Assembly: GCA_035524335.1 (NCBI GenBank)
Contig: DATKPE010000038.1
Span: 62,001-126,000 of the forward strand
From: DATKPE01 sp035524335
GTDB taxonomy: Bacteria; Bacteroidota; Ignavibacteria; UBA10030; SZUA-254
Length of the DNA stretch: 64,000 nt
Reading direction: 5' to 3'
The first letter of the stretch is position 1. Each line of letters opens with the position of its first letter. Under the pieces are notes generated by a model. The model made no database searches. It was not told where the DNA came from and worked only from the letters and a program-made list of their open reading frames with translations. Positions 17,804-25,314 of the stretch are shown in pieces. The position numbers and the translations under genes are program-made.

Positions 17804-17832
17804 ATTATACGAAGAATTCTGTTGTTTTTCAA
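17804..17832 (-). promoter_or_regulatory. Predicted promoter of the porin-like gene
   Basis: On the minus strand: TTGAAA, 17-bp spacer, TATAAT, the closest match here to the bacterial sigma-70 consensus. Its -35 overlaps the stop codon of rqcH. Confidence 0.65.
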
Positions 17833-19511
17833 GGTAATGCGGGCTTTACGAAAATGATTTCTTCCCGCTCAAGCGTCACCGATCCGGAAGCCGCCCCTTT
17901 CGGTTTCCGGACATATTTCCGTTCGCAGTAGGCCACCGGAACCGTGCCGGCATTCCGCATTTTACTGTAATATGCGGCAATCCCCGCCGCCTCCCGGACA
18001 GCCTCCCGGGGCGGAACTTCCCTGCCCCGGGTTTTGAGAACAGTGTGCGATCCTCCGGCACCCCTCACATGGAACCAGTAATCGTGCGGTGACGCATAGC
18101 GCGTGGTAAGGAGATCGTTGTTTGAGCTGTTTTTCCCGACCCATACCTCGAGGCCGCCTGACACCTGAAATATCCGGAAGGGCGGCCGCTCCGCCTCCCG
18201 GCCGTCCGGCCTGAGGCCGATCTTTGAAAGCTGTTCGCTGTATTCCTCCGTCACCGCGTCGAGCGATGCCCGCGAATCGGCTTCGCCGACTCTGCGCAGT
18301 ATTTCCTGAAGATGCGCGACCCGCGATCTGAGTTCCTCGCTGCGCCTCGCCGATTCGGTTCCCGCAAGCCGTGCATGCCGGGCTTTCTGGAAGTACCGTT
18401 CGGCGTTCTGCGCAGGCGTGAGCGACGTATCGAGCTGTACCTTCCTTACTCCGCCGTCGCCATACTCATCCCGCAGGGTGGCTGACGCCATTCCTTTTGC
18501 GAGAAGGTGTATGCTGGCAATGATGAGGCGTCCGGTCTGCTCGTAGTCGTCCGCGCTGGACGCCGTGGCGTGCTCCTTTTCGGCGGCCCGCAGAGCCCGG
18601 ACCGCCTGTTTTTCTTCCTTCCGGAGCGCCTCTGTGATCCGGGTGCGTTCTGTCTGGAATGCGCGCTGACGGTGGCTTCCGCCGACGATCTGTTCGATTC
18701 CGGCGTTCAGCGTGCCGGGAAGGGTCACCGGTTTCTCACGGAGAGATCCGAGCGGAACGACGGCGAGAAACGGGCCGCCGTCCGGATCGTCGTACAGACG
18801 CGGATCCGGCGTGCGCAGATCCCGAAGCAGTCCGTTGATCTGACCGGCGAGCTCTGTCGTCTGCGGGAGGGTGATCTCGGACGTGGGTAGTCCGGTGACG
18901 AAGCCCGAGCGGAAACAGAGTTCGGCTGCGTAGCGGGCGCCCAGGAACGGGAAACAGCTTTTTATCCGTCCGAGAATCGTTTTCGACGGTTCTGCCGTGA
19001 GTGCATCGAACAGTTTCTTTTCGTCGGCAAGCAGTGCGGTATCGAATCGCTGTTGCAGGGGAGGTAAAGAGGCGGTAGGACCGCCGTCGTGTTTGAAACT
19101 TTCAAGAATGCTGAGTGCATCATCGGTGAGATAACAGTTGCTGGAGGCGCTGTTGTAAAGGTGAACGAGAAAAAGCCGGCCGCCGGTCAGACGGAACTCC
19201 ATGATCCGTTCGAAGGGAGGGGATGCGACCGAAAGGATCTGCAGTCCGGTCATCGGTGAAAACAGGGCGACGGAATTTTTTTTGGCGCGGATCGTTCTCC
19301 GGTTGTAATAGATATAATTGAACTTCGGCTCGACGCCGATGACGAGAGAAAGCGGTTCGGCGGACTCCTTCGAAAGGGTAACGACCAGTTCGTTTTTCTG
19401 CTGTGTGTATGCCTCGGCGATCCGATAGTCCCGGAGGAGGGAATCGAATTCGGAGGAGAGGGCGGCGATGGTGAAGCAGTGCGCGATCACCGGCGGCCCG
19501 TCCGGACACAT
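17829..19511 (-). CDS. rqcH: NFACT-family protein, RqcH-like ribosome quality control factor
   Basis: 560 aa from the ATG at 19511, giving the normal family length; frames open further would run into yicC. It has an NFACT-N domain (1-190), a middle helix-hairpin and long coiled coil (about 260-430) and a C-terminal NFACT-R/DUF814 domain with 'DYWFHVRGAGGSHTVLKT'. RqcH binds stalled 50S-peptidyl-tRNA complexes and adds alanine tails. The conserved Asp-Arg pair of RqcH (97/98 in Bacillus subtilis) reads Glu101-Arg102 here ('FERIM'). A 19-codon ORF with a perfect Shine-Dalgarno overlaps the start (see separate entry). It is transcribed divergently from yicC. Confidence 0.87.
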   Translation of the reverse strand: MCPDGPPVIAHCFTIAALSSEFDSLLRDYRIAEAYTQQKNELVVTLSKESAEPLSLVIGVEPKFNYIYYNRRTIRAKKNSVALFSPMTGLQILSVASPPFERIMEFRLTGGRLFLVHLYNSASSNCYLTDDALSILESFKHDGGPTASLPPLQQRFDTALLADEKKLFDALTAEPSKTILGRIKSCFPFLGARYAAELCFRSGFVTGLPTSEITLPQTTELAGQINGLLRDLRTPDPRLYDDPDGGPFLAVVPLGSLREKPVTLPGTLNAGIEQIVGGSHRQRAFQTERTRITEALRKEEKQAVRALRAAEKEHATASSADDYEQTGRLIIASIHLLAKGMASATLRDEYGDGGVRKVQLDTSLTPAQNAERYFQKARHARLAGTESARRSEELRSRVAHLQEILRRVGEADSRASLDAVTEEYSEQLSKIGLRPDGREAERPPFRIFQVSGGLEVWVGKNSSNNDLLTTRYASPHDYWFHVRGAGGSHTVLKTRGREVPPREAVREAAGIAAYYSKMRNAGTVPVAYCERKYVRKPKGAASGSVTLEREEIIFVKPALP

Positions 19512-19543
19512 GTTTTTCCACACCCGGGACTGAAAGTCTTCAT
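19487..19543 (-). other. Short leader ORF overlapping the rqcH start
   Basis: AGGAGG (19548-19553 on the plus strand as CCTCCT) lies 4 bases before an ATG at 19543 that opens an 18-residue, Cys- and basic-rich frame ending at 19487. It spans the rqcH ATG (19511) in another frame. rqcH itself has no comparable ribosome site. It could be a translational leader; conservation is untested. Confidence 0.35.
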
Positions 19544-19615
19544 CTTGCCTCCTGAGGGCATATTTGAATCGATGGAGAGTGGATAATCTGTGGAAAACCT
19601 GTAAAAAGGTTTCCC

Positions 19616-19644
19616 TTGACCTGCGAGCAATTTTTATGTACCTT
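19616..19644 (+). promoter_or_regulatory. Predicted promoter of the yicC-rpoZ operon
   Basis: TTGACC, 17-bp spacer, TACCTT, 37 bases before the yicC ATG. Its -10 directly abuts the -10 of the opposing rqcH promoter. Confidence 0.6.
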
Positions 19645-19672
19645 AATATAGACTTTTCGGGCAAAACCGCAA
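19645..19672 (-). promoter_or_regulatory. Predicted promoter of rqcH
   Basis: On the minus strand: TTGCGG, 16-bp spacer, TATATT. It occupies the yicC leader, so the two predicted transcripts overlap at their 5' ends by about 13 bases. Confidence 0.45.
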
Positions 19673-19680
19673 GAAATTCA

Positions 19681-20562
19681 ATGATTTCAAGCATGACAGG
19701 GTACGGCCGTGGCGAAGTCACGGATGAGAGGATGACTGTCTCCGCAGAAATACGGACGGTAAACAGTCGTTTCCTTGAATTTTCCATGAGACTTCCGAGG
19801 ACGGTGACACTCCGGGAGAACGACATAAAGGAATTGATCCGCTCCAAATTCATCCGCGGAAAAGTCAATATTACCGTCACTGTCGAACACGAGAACACGA
19901 ACGAAATTCCGCTGAAGATCAACGCGTCGGCGGCGAAGGCATACCGGGCCCTTCTCGAGGCGCTGAAGAAGGAAGTCAACATTCAGGGAGAGATCTCCCT
20001 CGACCACCTGCTGAAATTCCCCGAGGTGCTCGAGATCGACGAGTTCGACGCCGGCGACGAGAAGGAATGGTCGGCGGTGCGCCGCGCGCTCGAACAGGCG
20101 GCAGGTGAAACCGCGGCGATGCGCGAACGCGAAGGGAGCGAGCTGATGAAGGATCTCCGCGTGCGGGTCCGGATGATCGAGACCGTCCTCGGCGAGATCG
20201 AACAGCTAGCGAAACTCCGCATCCCCGAAGAACGCCAGCGGCTGGCGGACAAACTGAAGGACCTCCTGGCGGACGAGCGGGTGATCGATCAGGGGCGGCT
20301 CGAATTCGAGCTTGCCCTGTTTGCCGACAAGCTCGACATTACCGAAGAGTGCGTCCGGTTCCGGAGTCACAACAAGTACTTTCTTGAAGCGCTGGACAAT
20401 GCGGTCTCTGCGGGCCGGAAGCTCAATTTTCTTGTTCAGGAGATGAACCGCGAAGCCAATACGATCGGTTCAAAAGCGAACGACGCCACGATCGCGCACA
20501 AGGTTGTGTCCATCAAGGAAGAACTGGAAAAAATCCGGGAACAACTGCAGAATATAGAGTAG
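19681..20562 (+). CDS. yicC: YicC family endoribonuclease
   Basis: 293 aa. The start at 19681 gives 'MISSMTGYGRGEV', the standard YicC N-terminus; the frame is open upstream but that part includes the promoter. An N-terminal YicC domain (1-155) is followed by the C-terminal DUF1732 half with 'RLEFELALFADKLDITEECVRF' (seen in parts) and 'NFLVQEMNREANTIGSKA'. Family members are cytoplasmic endoribonucleases implicated in small RNA turnover in Escherichia coli. It heads a run with rpoZ, coaBC, udg and dnaB. In many bacteria gmk sits between yicC and rpoZ; it is absent here. Confidence 0.92.
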   Translation: MISSMTGYGRGEVTDERMTVSAEIRTVNSRFLEFSMRLPRTVTLRENDIKELIRSKFIRGKVNITVTVEHENTNEIPLKINASAAKAYRALLEALKKEVNIQGEISLDHLLKFPEVLEIDEFDAGDEKEWSAVRRALEQAAGETAAMREREGSELMKDLRVRVRMIETVLGEIEQLAKLRIPEERQRLADKLKDLLADERVIDQGRLEFELALFADKLDITEECVRFRSHNKYFLEALDNAVSAGRKLNFLVQEMNREANTIGSKANDATIAHKVVSIKEELEKIREQLQNIE

Positions 20563-20597
20563 AATAATCATTCATCCATCAGCACGAAGGAATGTCC

Positions 20598-20927
20598 ATG
20601 GCAGTAAGACCACTCAATCTGGAAGAAGTCGCGGGGAAAGCGGAAAATGTCTACGAGGCGATCGTCATTCTGCTCAAGCGGGCGCGTCAGATCAACGAAG
20701 AGATGAAGATCGAATTCAATCAGCGGATTGAAATGCTTCAGTCGCGGATCTTCGAGCCGGAGGAGGAAACCGACCAGCCGCAGACGAATCCGGACCAGAT
20801 CCTGATCGCGCAGGAATTCGAACATCGTCCCAAGCCGACCGAAACGGCCATCAACGAACTTCTGGGCGACAAGCTTTCCTACCGTTACAAGGAAGAAGAA
20901 ACCCTCCCTCCCGTGACGACCGAGTGA
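20598..20927 (+). CDS. rpoZ: DNA-directed RNA polymerase omega subunit, Bacteroidota type
   Basis: 109 aa from the ATG at 20598. That ATG is chosen over the one at 20592 because AAGGA (20587-20591) sits 6 bases before it and would touch the first. 'LEEVAGKAENVYEAIVILLKRARQI' (in parts) matches the omega core helix, followed by an acidic stretch and 'KPTETAINELLGDKLSYRY', as in Bacteroidota/Chlorobiota omega proteins. It stabilises the beta-prime subunit in RNA polymerase. Position between yicC and coaBC is the classic arrangement. Confidence 0.88.
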   Translation: MAVRPLNLEEVAGKAENVYEAIVILLKRARQINEEMKIEFNQRIEMLQSRIFEPEEETDQPQTNPDQILIAQEFEHRPKPTETAINELLGDKLSYRYKEEETLPPVTTE

Positions 20928-20945
20928 GCCGGTGTTATGTGACCC

Positions 20946-22166
20946 ATGCTCAAGAAGAAACATATATTGATCGGGGTCTCGGGAGGTATCGCAGCCTACA
21001 AAACGCCCCTTCTTGTCCGCGAATTCCGGAAAGCCGGCGCGGAGGTCAGGGTGGTCATGACCGAAGCGGCGAAAGAGTTTGTCACCCCTCTGACACTTTC
21101 CACCCTTTCCGGTAATGACGTCATCTCGGGCATGTTTCCGGCGAGCCTCTCCGGCGGCCTGCAGAGCGGCACGTGGCATGTCGGGATCGGCCGCTGGGCC
21201 GACGTCATGCTGATCGCGCCGGCGACCGCCAATGTCATCGCCCAGCTTGCCCACGGAGCCGCGGAGAATGCCGTCACCACGGTCGCTCTCGCCGCCCGCT
21301 GTCCCGTGATCGTCGCCCCCGCTATGGACGCCGATATGTGGCTGCATCCCTCGACCCGCGCAAATATCGAAGCGATCCGGTCGCTCGGATACAGGGTGAT
21401 TCCCCCCGCCGAAGGAGAACTCGCGAGCGGTCTCCACGGCGTGGGCCGCCTGCCGGAGCCGGCCGAGATCTTCGCACGGGTTGAGGGATTCATCGGTGCC
21501 GCACAGCGGGACCTCCGGGGAATGAAGATTCTGATATCCGCGGGACCTACCCGGGAGCCGCTCGATCCGGTCCGGTATTTCGGTAACAGATCGTCGGGAA
21601 AAATGGGATTTGCGCTCGCCGCCGCCGCCGCACAGCGCGGCGCGGATGTCACACTCGTGACCGGGCCCGTCTCCCTGCCGACGCCGCCGCATGTCGGCCG
21701 CACGGACGTTGCCACCGCCGCCGAAATGTACGAGGCGGTCATGAGCAGGCGCCGCGGCAAAAATGCGATCATCATGGCCGCCGCCGTTGCCGATTTTACT
21801 CCCGCCCGGCCATCCTCCGTCAAAATTAAAAAAGACCGCCCGAAGGGAGCCCCGCTCACCGTCGAACTCCTCCCGACGCGCGATATTCTCGCCGCGCTCG
21901 GAAAGGGGAAGGGGAAAACCATTCTGGTCGGCTTCGCCCTCGAGACACACGACGAACTCTCCTACGCGAAAAACAAACTTCGTGAGAAGAACCTCGACAT
22001 GATTGTGAGCAACAACCCGATGCGGAAAGGATCGGGGTTCGGCACCGATACCAACCGGATCACCATTATCGCGCGGCGGGGAAAACCCGACAGGCTTCCG
22101 CTGATGACCAAATTCGATGCGGCGGACAGGATTCTCGACCGCATCGCCGCGCTCGCAGGCCGGTGA
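20946..22166 (+). CDS. coaBC: Phosphopantothenoylcysteine decarboxylase / phosphopantothenate-cysteine ligase
   Basis: 406 aa bifunctional coenzyme A biosynthesis enzyme. The N-terminal flavoprotein CoaC part (1-180) has 'GVSGGIAAYKT', 'APATANVIAQLAHG' and 'APAMDADMWLHPS'. The C-terminal CoaB part (190-400) has 'ISAGPTREPLDPVR' and 'NRSSGKMGFALA'. The Asn of the classical PxMNxxMW motif is Asp, and the active-site Cys region reads 'ASGLHGVGR'. Both variants are usual in Bacteroidota CoaBC, so activity is not in doubt. It lies 18 bases after rpoZ, and its stop overlaps the udg start. Confidence 0.95.
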   Translation: MLKKKHILIGVSGGIAAYKTPLLVREFRKAGAEVRVVMTEAAKEFVTPLTLSTLSGNDVISGMFPASLSGGLQSGTWHVGIGRWADVMLIAPATANVIAQLAHGAAENAVTTVALAARCPVIVAPAMDADMWLHPSTRANIEAIRSLGYRVIPPAEGELASGLHGVGRLPEPAEIFARVEGFIGAAQRDLRGMKILISAGPTREPLDPVRYFGNRSSGKMGFALAAAAAQRGADVTLVTGPVSLPTPPHVGRTDVATAAEMYEAVMSRRRGKNAIIMAAAVADFTPARPSSVKIKKDRPKGAPLTVELLPTRDILAALGKGKGKTILVGFALETHDELSYAKNKLREKNLDMIVSNNPMRKGSGFGTDTNRITIIARRGKPDRLPLMTKFDAADRILDRIAALAGR

Positions 22167-22921
22167 CCGACGTTTCCACACCGATGAATGATCCGTACCT
22201 CGATCTTCTCGAATCCGCCCGAAAGTATCTTATGCAGCAGCAGGATCTCTTTGGTGACACGGTAATGCGGGAAGCCGCCTCAGGCAGGAAAAGCCCCGGC
22301 CGTGCGGCGCCGCCCGCCGACGGGAATGCCTTCCGGTATCCGGACGAGCCCTGGACCGCGGCGGCATCCCTTGGCGACCTGAACGGCCAGATCCGCTCCT
22401 GTCTCAAATGCGGGCTCGGACCGACCCGGACCAACTTTGTGTTCGGTGTCGGCAATCCGCAAAGCCCCGTGATGTTCGTGGGCGAGGCCCCCGGCGCCGA
22501 CGAAGACGCGCAGGGGGAACCGTTCGTCGGCAGGGCCGGTCAGCTTTTGAATAAAATCATCGAAGCGGTCGGCATGAAACGTGAAGAAGTGTATATCTGC
22601 AATATCCTCAAGTGCAGACCTCCGAACAACCGCGATCCGCTTCCCTCCGAGATGGAACTCTGTTCCCCCTACCTCGTGAAACAGATCGAGCTGATCCGGC
22701 CGAAATTCATCATTTGTCTCGGCAGAATATCCGCCCAGTGGCTGCTGCAGACCACCGAAACGCTTACGTCGCTCCGGGGCAGGGTTCACAATTTCCGCGG
22801 TGCCCGGCTCATCGTCACCTATCATCCCGCCGCACTGCTCAGGAATCCGAACTGGAAGCGCCCGGCCTGGGATGATATGAAACTATTCAAGAAACTCTAT
22901 GAGGAATCGGCAGGAGTATAG
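22163..22921 (+). CDS. Uracil-DNA glycosylase, family 4 (4Fe-4S)
   Basis: 252 aa. It removes uracil from DNA at the start of base excision repair. Cluster ligands are visible: 'CLKCGLGPTR' near 75, and Cys in 'CNILKCRPP' and 'ELCSPYL'. The catalytic motif is 'GEAPGADEDAQGEPF', and 'TYHPAALLRNP' supplies the His loop. An N-terminal extension of about 60 residues is low in complexity, as is common in this family. The start is a GTG at 22163 overlapping the coaBC stop; the ATG at 22184 is an alternative. Confidence 0.92.
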   Translation: MTDVSTPMNDPYLDLLESARKYLMQQQDLFGDTVMREAASGRKSPGRAAPPADGNAFRYPDEPWTAAASLGDLNGQIRSCLKCGLGPTRTNFVFGVGNPQSPVMFVGEAPGADEDAQGEPFVGRAGQLLNKIIEAVGMKREEVYICNILKCRPPNNRDPLPSEMELCSPYLVKQIELIRPKFIICLGRISAQWLLQTTETLTSLRGRVHNFRGARLIVTYHPAALLRNPNWKRPAWDDMKLFKKLYEESAGV

Positions 22922-22922
22922 T

Positions 22923-24359
22923 ATGGCCCAGCAGTCCGGCTCTCCGGGACAACACGAATCAGGCGGCAGGGTGCCGCCCCAGGCGGTCGACGTCGAAAAA
23001 GCGGTCCTCGGCGCGATGCTCATTGATAAGGAAGCGGTTCCGAAAACCCTGGAACTGCTTGACCCGGCGAGTTTCTATAATCCCGTTCATCAGAAACTGT
23101 TCGCCGCGATGCTCTCCCTCTTCGAAAAGGACGATCCGATCGACGCCGTGACCGTCGTTGAGGAACTCAGGCGTCAGGGGAAGCTGAATGCGGCGGAGGA
23201 TCCGGTGTACATCACCGAACTCACGATGAACGTGACCTCGTCCGCCAATGTCGAGTATCACGCGCGCATCGTTCTTGAGAAGGCGCTGATGCGGAACCTC
23301 ATAGCTTCATCCGCAACGATCACCTCGAGGGCGTACAGCGATACGGAGGACGCTCTCGAACTTCTCGATCATGCGGAAGCCGAGATCTTCCAGATCTCCG
23401 AACGCCGGCTGAAAAAAACCTTCACGCCGATGAACCGCGCGCTCCATGACACCCTGACGATGCTCCAGGAAATTCACGGGAAACACAGCGGCATCACAGG
23501 AGTTCCGAGCGGATATCCCACCCTCGATGACTTGACGGGCGGATTTCAGAAATCGGACCTTATCATCATCGCCGGCCGGCCGAGCCAGGGGAAGACGGCC
23601 CTCGCCCTCTCCATCGCCCGGAACGCCGCTCTCGATACGGCCCATCCGGCGTGTGTGGCGATCTTCAGCCTTGAAATGTCCGAGCAGCAGCTCATCATCC
23701 GCATGCTCTCCTCCGTCGCCAAAGTCAACGCTCACGCGCTCCGTACCGGCCGCCTTCCCGAGGAAAGCTGGAAAAATCTCAGCCGCACAGCCGGCCGCCT
23801 CGCCGAAGCAAAGATCTTCATCGACGATTCCCCCTCTCTCAGCATTCTGGAACTGCGGGCAAAAGCCCGCCGCCTGAAGGCCGAACATGATGTAAACCTC
23901 ATCATCGTCGATTACCTCCAGCTCCTGCAGGGTCCCAAAAACTCAGAGTCCCGCGAGCGCGAGATCTCCATGATCTCCCGTTCCATGAAGGCCCTCGCGA
24001 AAGAACTCAACCTGCCGGTCATCGCGCTCTCCCAGCTGAACCGCGCCGTCGAATCCCGAACCGACCGCCGTCCCATGCTCGCGGATCTCCGGGAATCGGG
24101 CGCCATCGAACAGGACGCCGATGTGGTCCTGTTCGTTCATCGCCCCGAATCGTACGGGATCACCGAAATCAAGGACGATGAGCAGGGAATGATTCCGGCA
24201 GAAGGCATCGCCGAAATCATCATCGGCAAACAGCGAAACGGACCGGTCGGTATCGCCCGGCTCAAGTTTCATAAGGAATATGCCGGTTTCGAAAAGCTGG
24301 CTCCGTTCAATTTCGAAGCGCTGGCACCCGCTTCCCTTGAAAACGAACCGCCGTTCTGA
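22923..24359 (+). CDS. dnaB: Replicative DNA helicase
   Basis: 478 aa from the ATG at 22923, one base after the udg stop and preceded by GGAG. It unwinds DNA at the replication fork and binds primase. The N-terminal domain (20-120, 'PPQAVDVEKAVLGAML') and the RecA-like domain (180-460) are intact, with Walker A GRPSQGKT (218-225), 'FSLEMS', Walker B 'LIIVDYLQL' and 'LSQLNRAVESR'. No intein is present and length is normal. Its 3' end overlaps the next gene. Confidence 0.96.
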   Translation: MAQQSGSPGQHESGGRVPPQAVDVEKAVLGAMLIDKEAVPKTLELLDPASFYNPVHQKLFAAMLSLFEKDDPIDAVTVVEELRRQGKLNAAEDPVYITELTMNVTSSANVEYHARIVLEKALMRNLIASSATITSRAYSDTEDALELLDHAEAEIFQISERRLKKTFTPMNRALHDTLTMLQEIHGKHSGITGVPSGYPTLDDLTGGFQKSDLIIIAGRPSQGKTALALSIARNAALDTAHPACVAIFSLEMSEQQLIIRMLSSVAKVNAHALRTGRLPEESWKNLSRTAGRLAEAKIFIDDSPSLSILELRAKARRLKAEHDVNLIIVDYLQLLQGPKNSESREREISMISRSMKALAKELNLPVIALSQLNRAVESRTDRRPMLADLRESGAIEQDADVVLFVHRPESYGITEIKDDEQGMIPAEGIAEIIIGKQRNGPVGIARLKFHKEYAGFEKLAPFNFEALAPASLENEPPF

Positions 24360-25242
24360 CGGCCGACCCCTGCTCCCCGCGCTCCTCGTTCTCGGAGCGA
24401 TCCTCGGCGGTTTGTCCGTCCCGGCCCCAGCCGGCCAGCCTCTCCGTGCCGATTCCACTGCCGACAGTCTCACGTTTGCGCGTCTCATCGCGTTTGCCTC
24501 GGATCATGGACTTGCGGCCCGCCCGTTCGGCGAGCTGGTCGCCGCGGTCGGCGGCAGGTTCCTCGGCTCCAGCTACCGCGAGGGAACTCTCGGACGGACG
24601 GACGACGAGCCGCTGATCGTCAATCTGCGGGAATTCGATTGTGTCACGTTTGTCGAAACCGCGCTCGCTCTCGCGAGAACGATCAGACACCGGGACCCGG
24701 TGCCGGCGCGGTTCCGTCGGGAGCTGGAGAATCTCCGGTATCGCGGCGGAGTCCGGAGCGGATACGCAAGCCGCCTCCATTATTTTTCGGAATGGATGTC
24801 CGACAATGCAAAGAAGGGGCTGATCGACATCCTCACCGATTCCCTCGGCGGCCGCCGGATCTCGAAACCGGTCACGTTTCTTTCCCGTCACGGACCGTGC
24901 GCGGATGGGACGGTGAGCGATGCCACCGTTCGGCTCATCCGCGGCATCGAACACCGTCTGACCGCCGATTCGCTTTGTGTGATCCCGGCATCCGCGCTGG
25001 CCTCTGTTTCGGGATCGATACGCGACGGAGATATCATCGCCTTTGCGACCTCTCTTCCGGGGCTTGACGTAGGGCATACCGGCATCGCCGTGCGGGACAA
25101 AAAGGGAGCCGTTCACCTTCTGCATGCGTCGGAGAAGGAACGCAGGGTGGTGCTGACACGGCAGACTCTGGCGGAGTATCTCGCGTCGCATCGGCGCGAT
25201 ACGGGCATCCTCATCGCCCGCCCGCGTCCCGTGCCCGATTAA
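24337..25242 (+). CDS. DUF1460 family protein, NlpC/P60-like amidase
   Basis: 301 aa if translation starts at a TTG at 24337, which gives 'MKTNRRSDGRPLLPALLVLG', a good signal peptide, with a 23-base overlap of dnaB. An ATG at 24280 would add 19 unconvincing residues. DUF1460 proteins are papain-fold (NlpC/P60 superfamily) N-acetylmuramoyl-L-alanine amidase-like enzymes. The nucleophile is Cys in 'EFDCVTFVETALAL', with His in 'LDVGHTGIAV'. It is probably exported and acts on peptidoglycan fragments. The function is family-level only. Confidence 0.78.
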   Translation: MKTNRRSDGRPLLPALLVLGAILGGLSVPAPAGQPLRADSTADSLTFARLIAFASDHGLAARPFGELVAAVGGRFLGSSYREGTLGRTDDEPLIVNLREFDCVTFVETALALARTIRHRDPVPARFRRELENLRYRGGVRSGYASRLHYFSEWMSDNAKKGLIDILTDSLGGRRISKPVTFLSRHGPCADGTVSDATVRLIRGIEHRLTADSLCVIPASALASVSGSIRDGDIIAFATSLPGLDVGHTGIAVRDKKGAVHLLHASEKERRVVLTRQTLAEYLASHRRDTGILIARPRPVPD

Positions 25243-25244
25243 GT

Positions 25245-25273
25245 TTGTTTTCAAACGTATATTTCGTTACCTT
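25245..25273 (+). promoter_or_regulatory. Predicted promoter of dxr-rseP
   Basis: TTGTTT, 17-bp spacer, TACCTT, starting 3 bases after the DUF1460 stop. Confidence 0.55.
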
Positions 25274-25284
25274 GACATGACAGA

Positions 25285-25306
25285 TTGCCCCTTTCGTATG
25301 GGGCAA
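25285..25306 (+). promoter_or_regulatory. Hairpin at the 5' end of the dxr transcript
   Basis: A perfect 7-bp inverted repeat (TTGCCCC / GGGGCAA) with an 8-base loop lies between the predicted transcription start and the dxr ATG, followed by ACTCTTTT. It could limit ribosome access, act as a weak attenuator or protect the RNA end. Confidence 0.45.
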
Positions 25307-25314
25307 ACTCTTTT

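Noticed and set aside
20946..22166. Missing active-site Cys and Asn-to-Asp change in CoaBC as a sign of inactivity
   Set aside because: The PAMDxDMW and ASGLxGxGR variants are usual in Bacteroidota CoaBC proteins, so this is lineage-typical rather than a defect.
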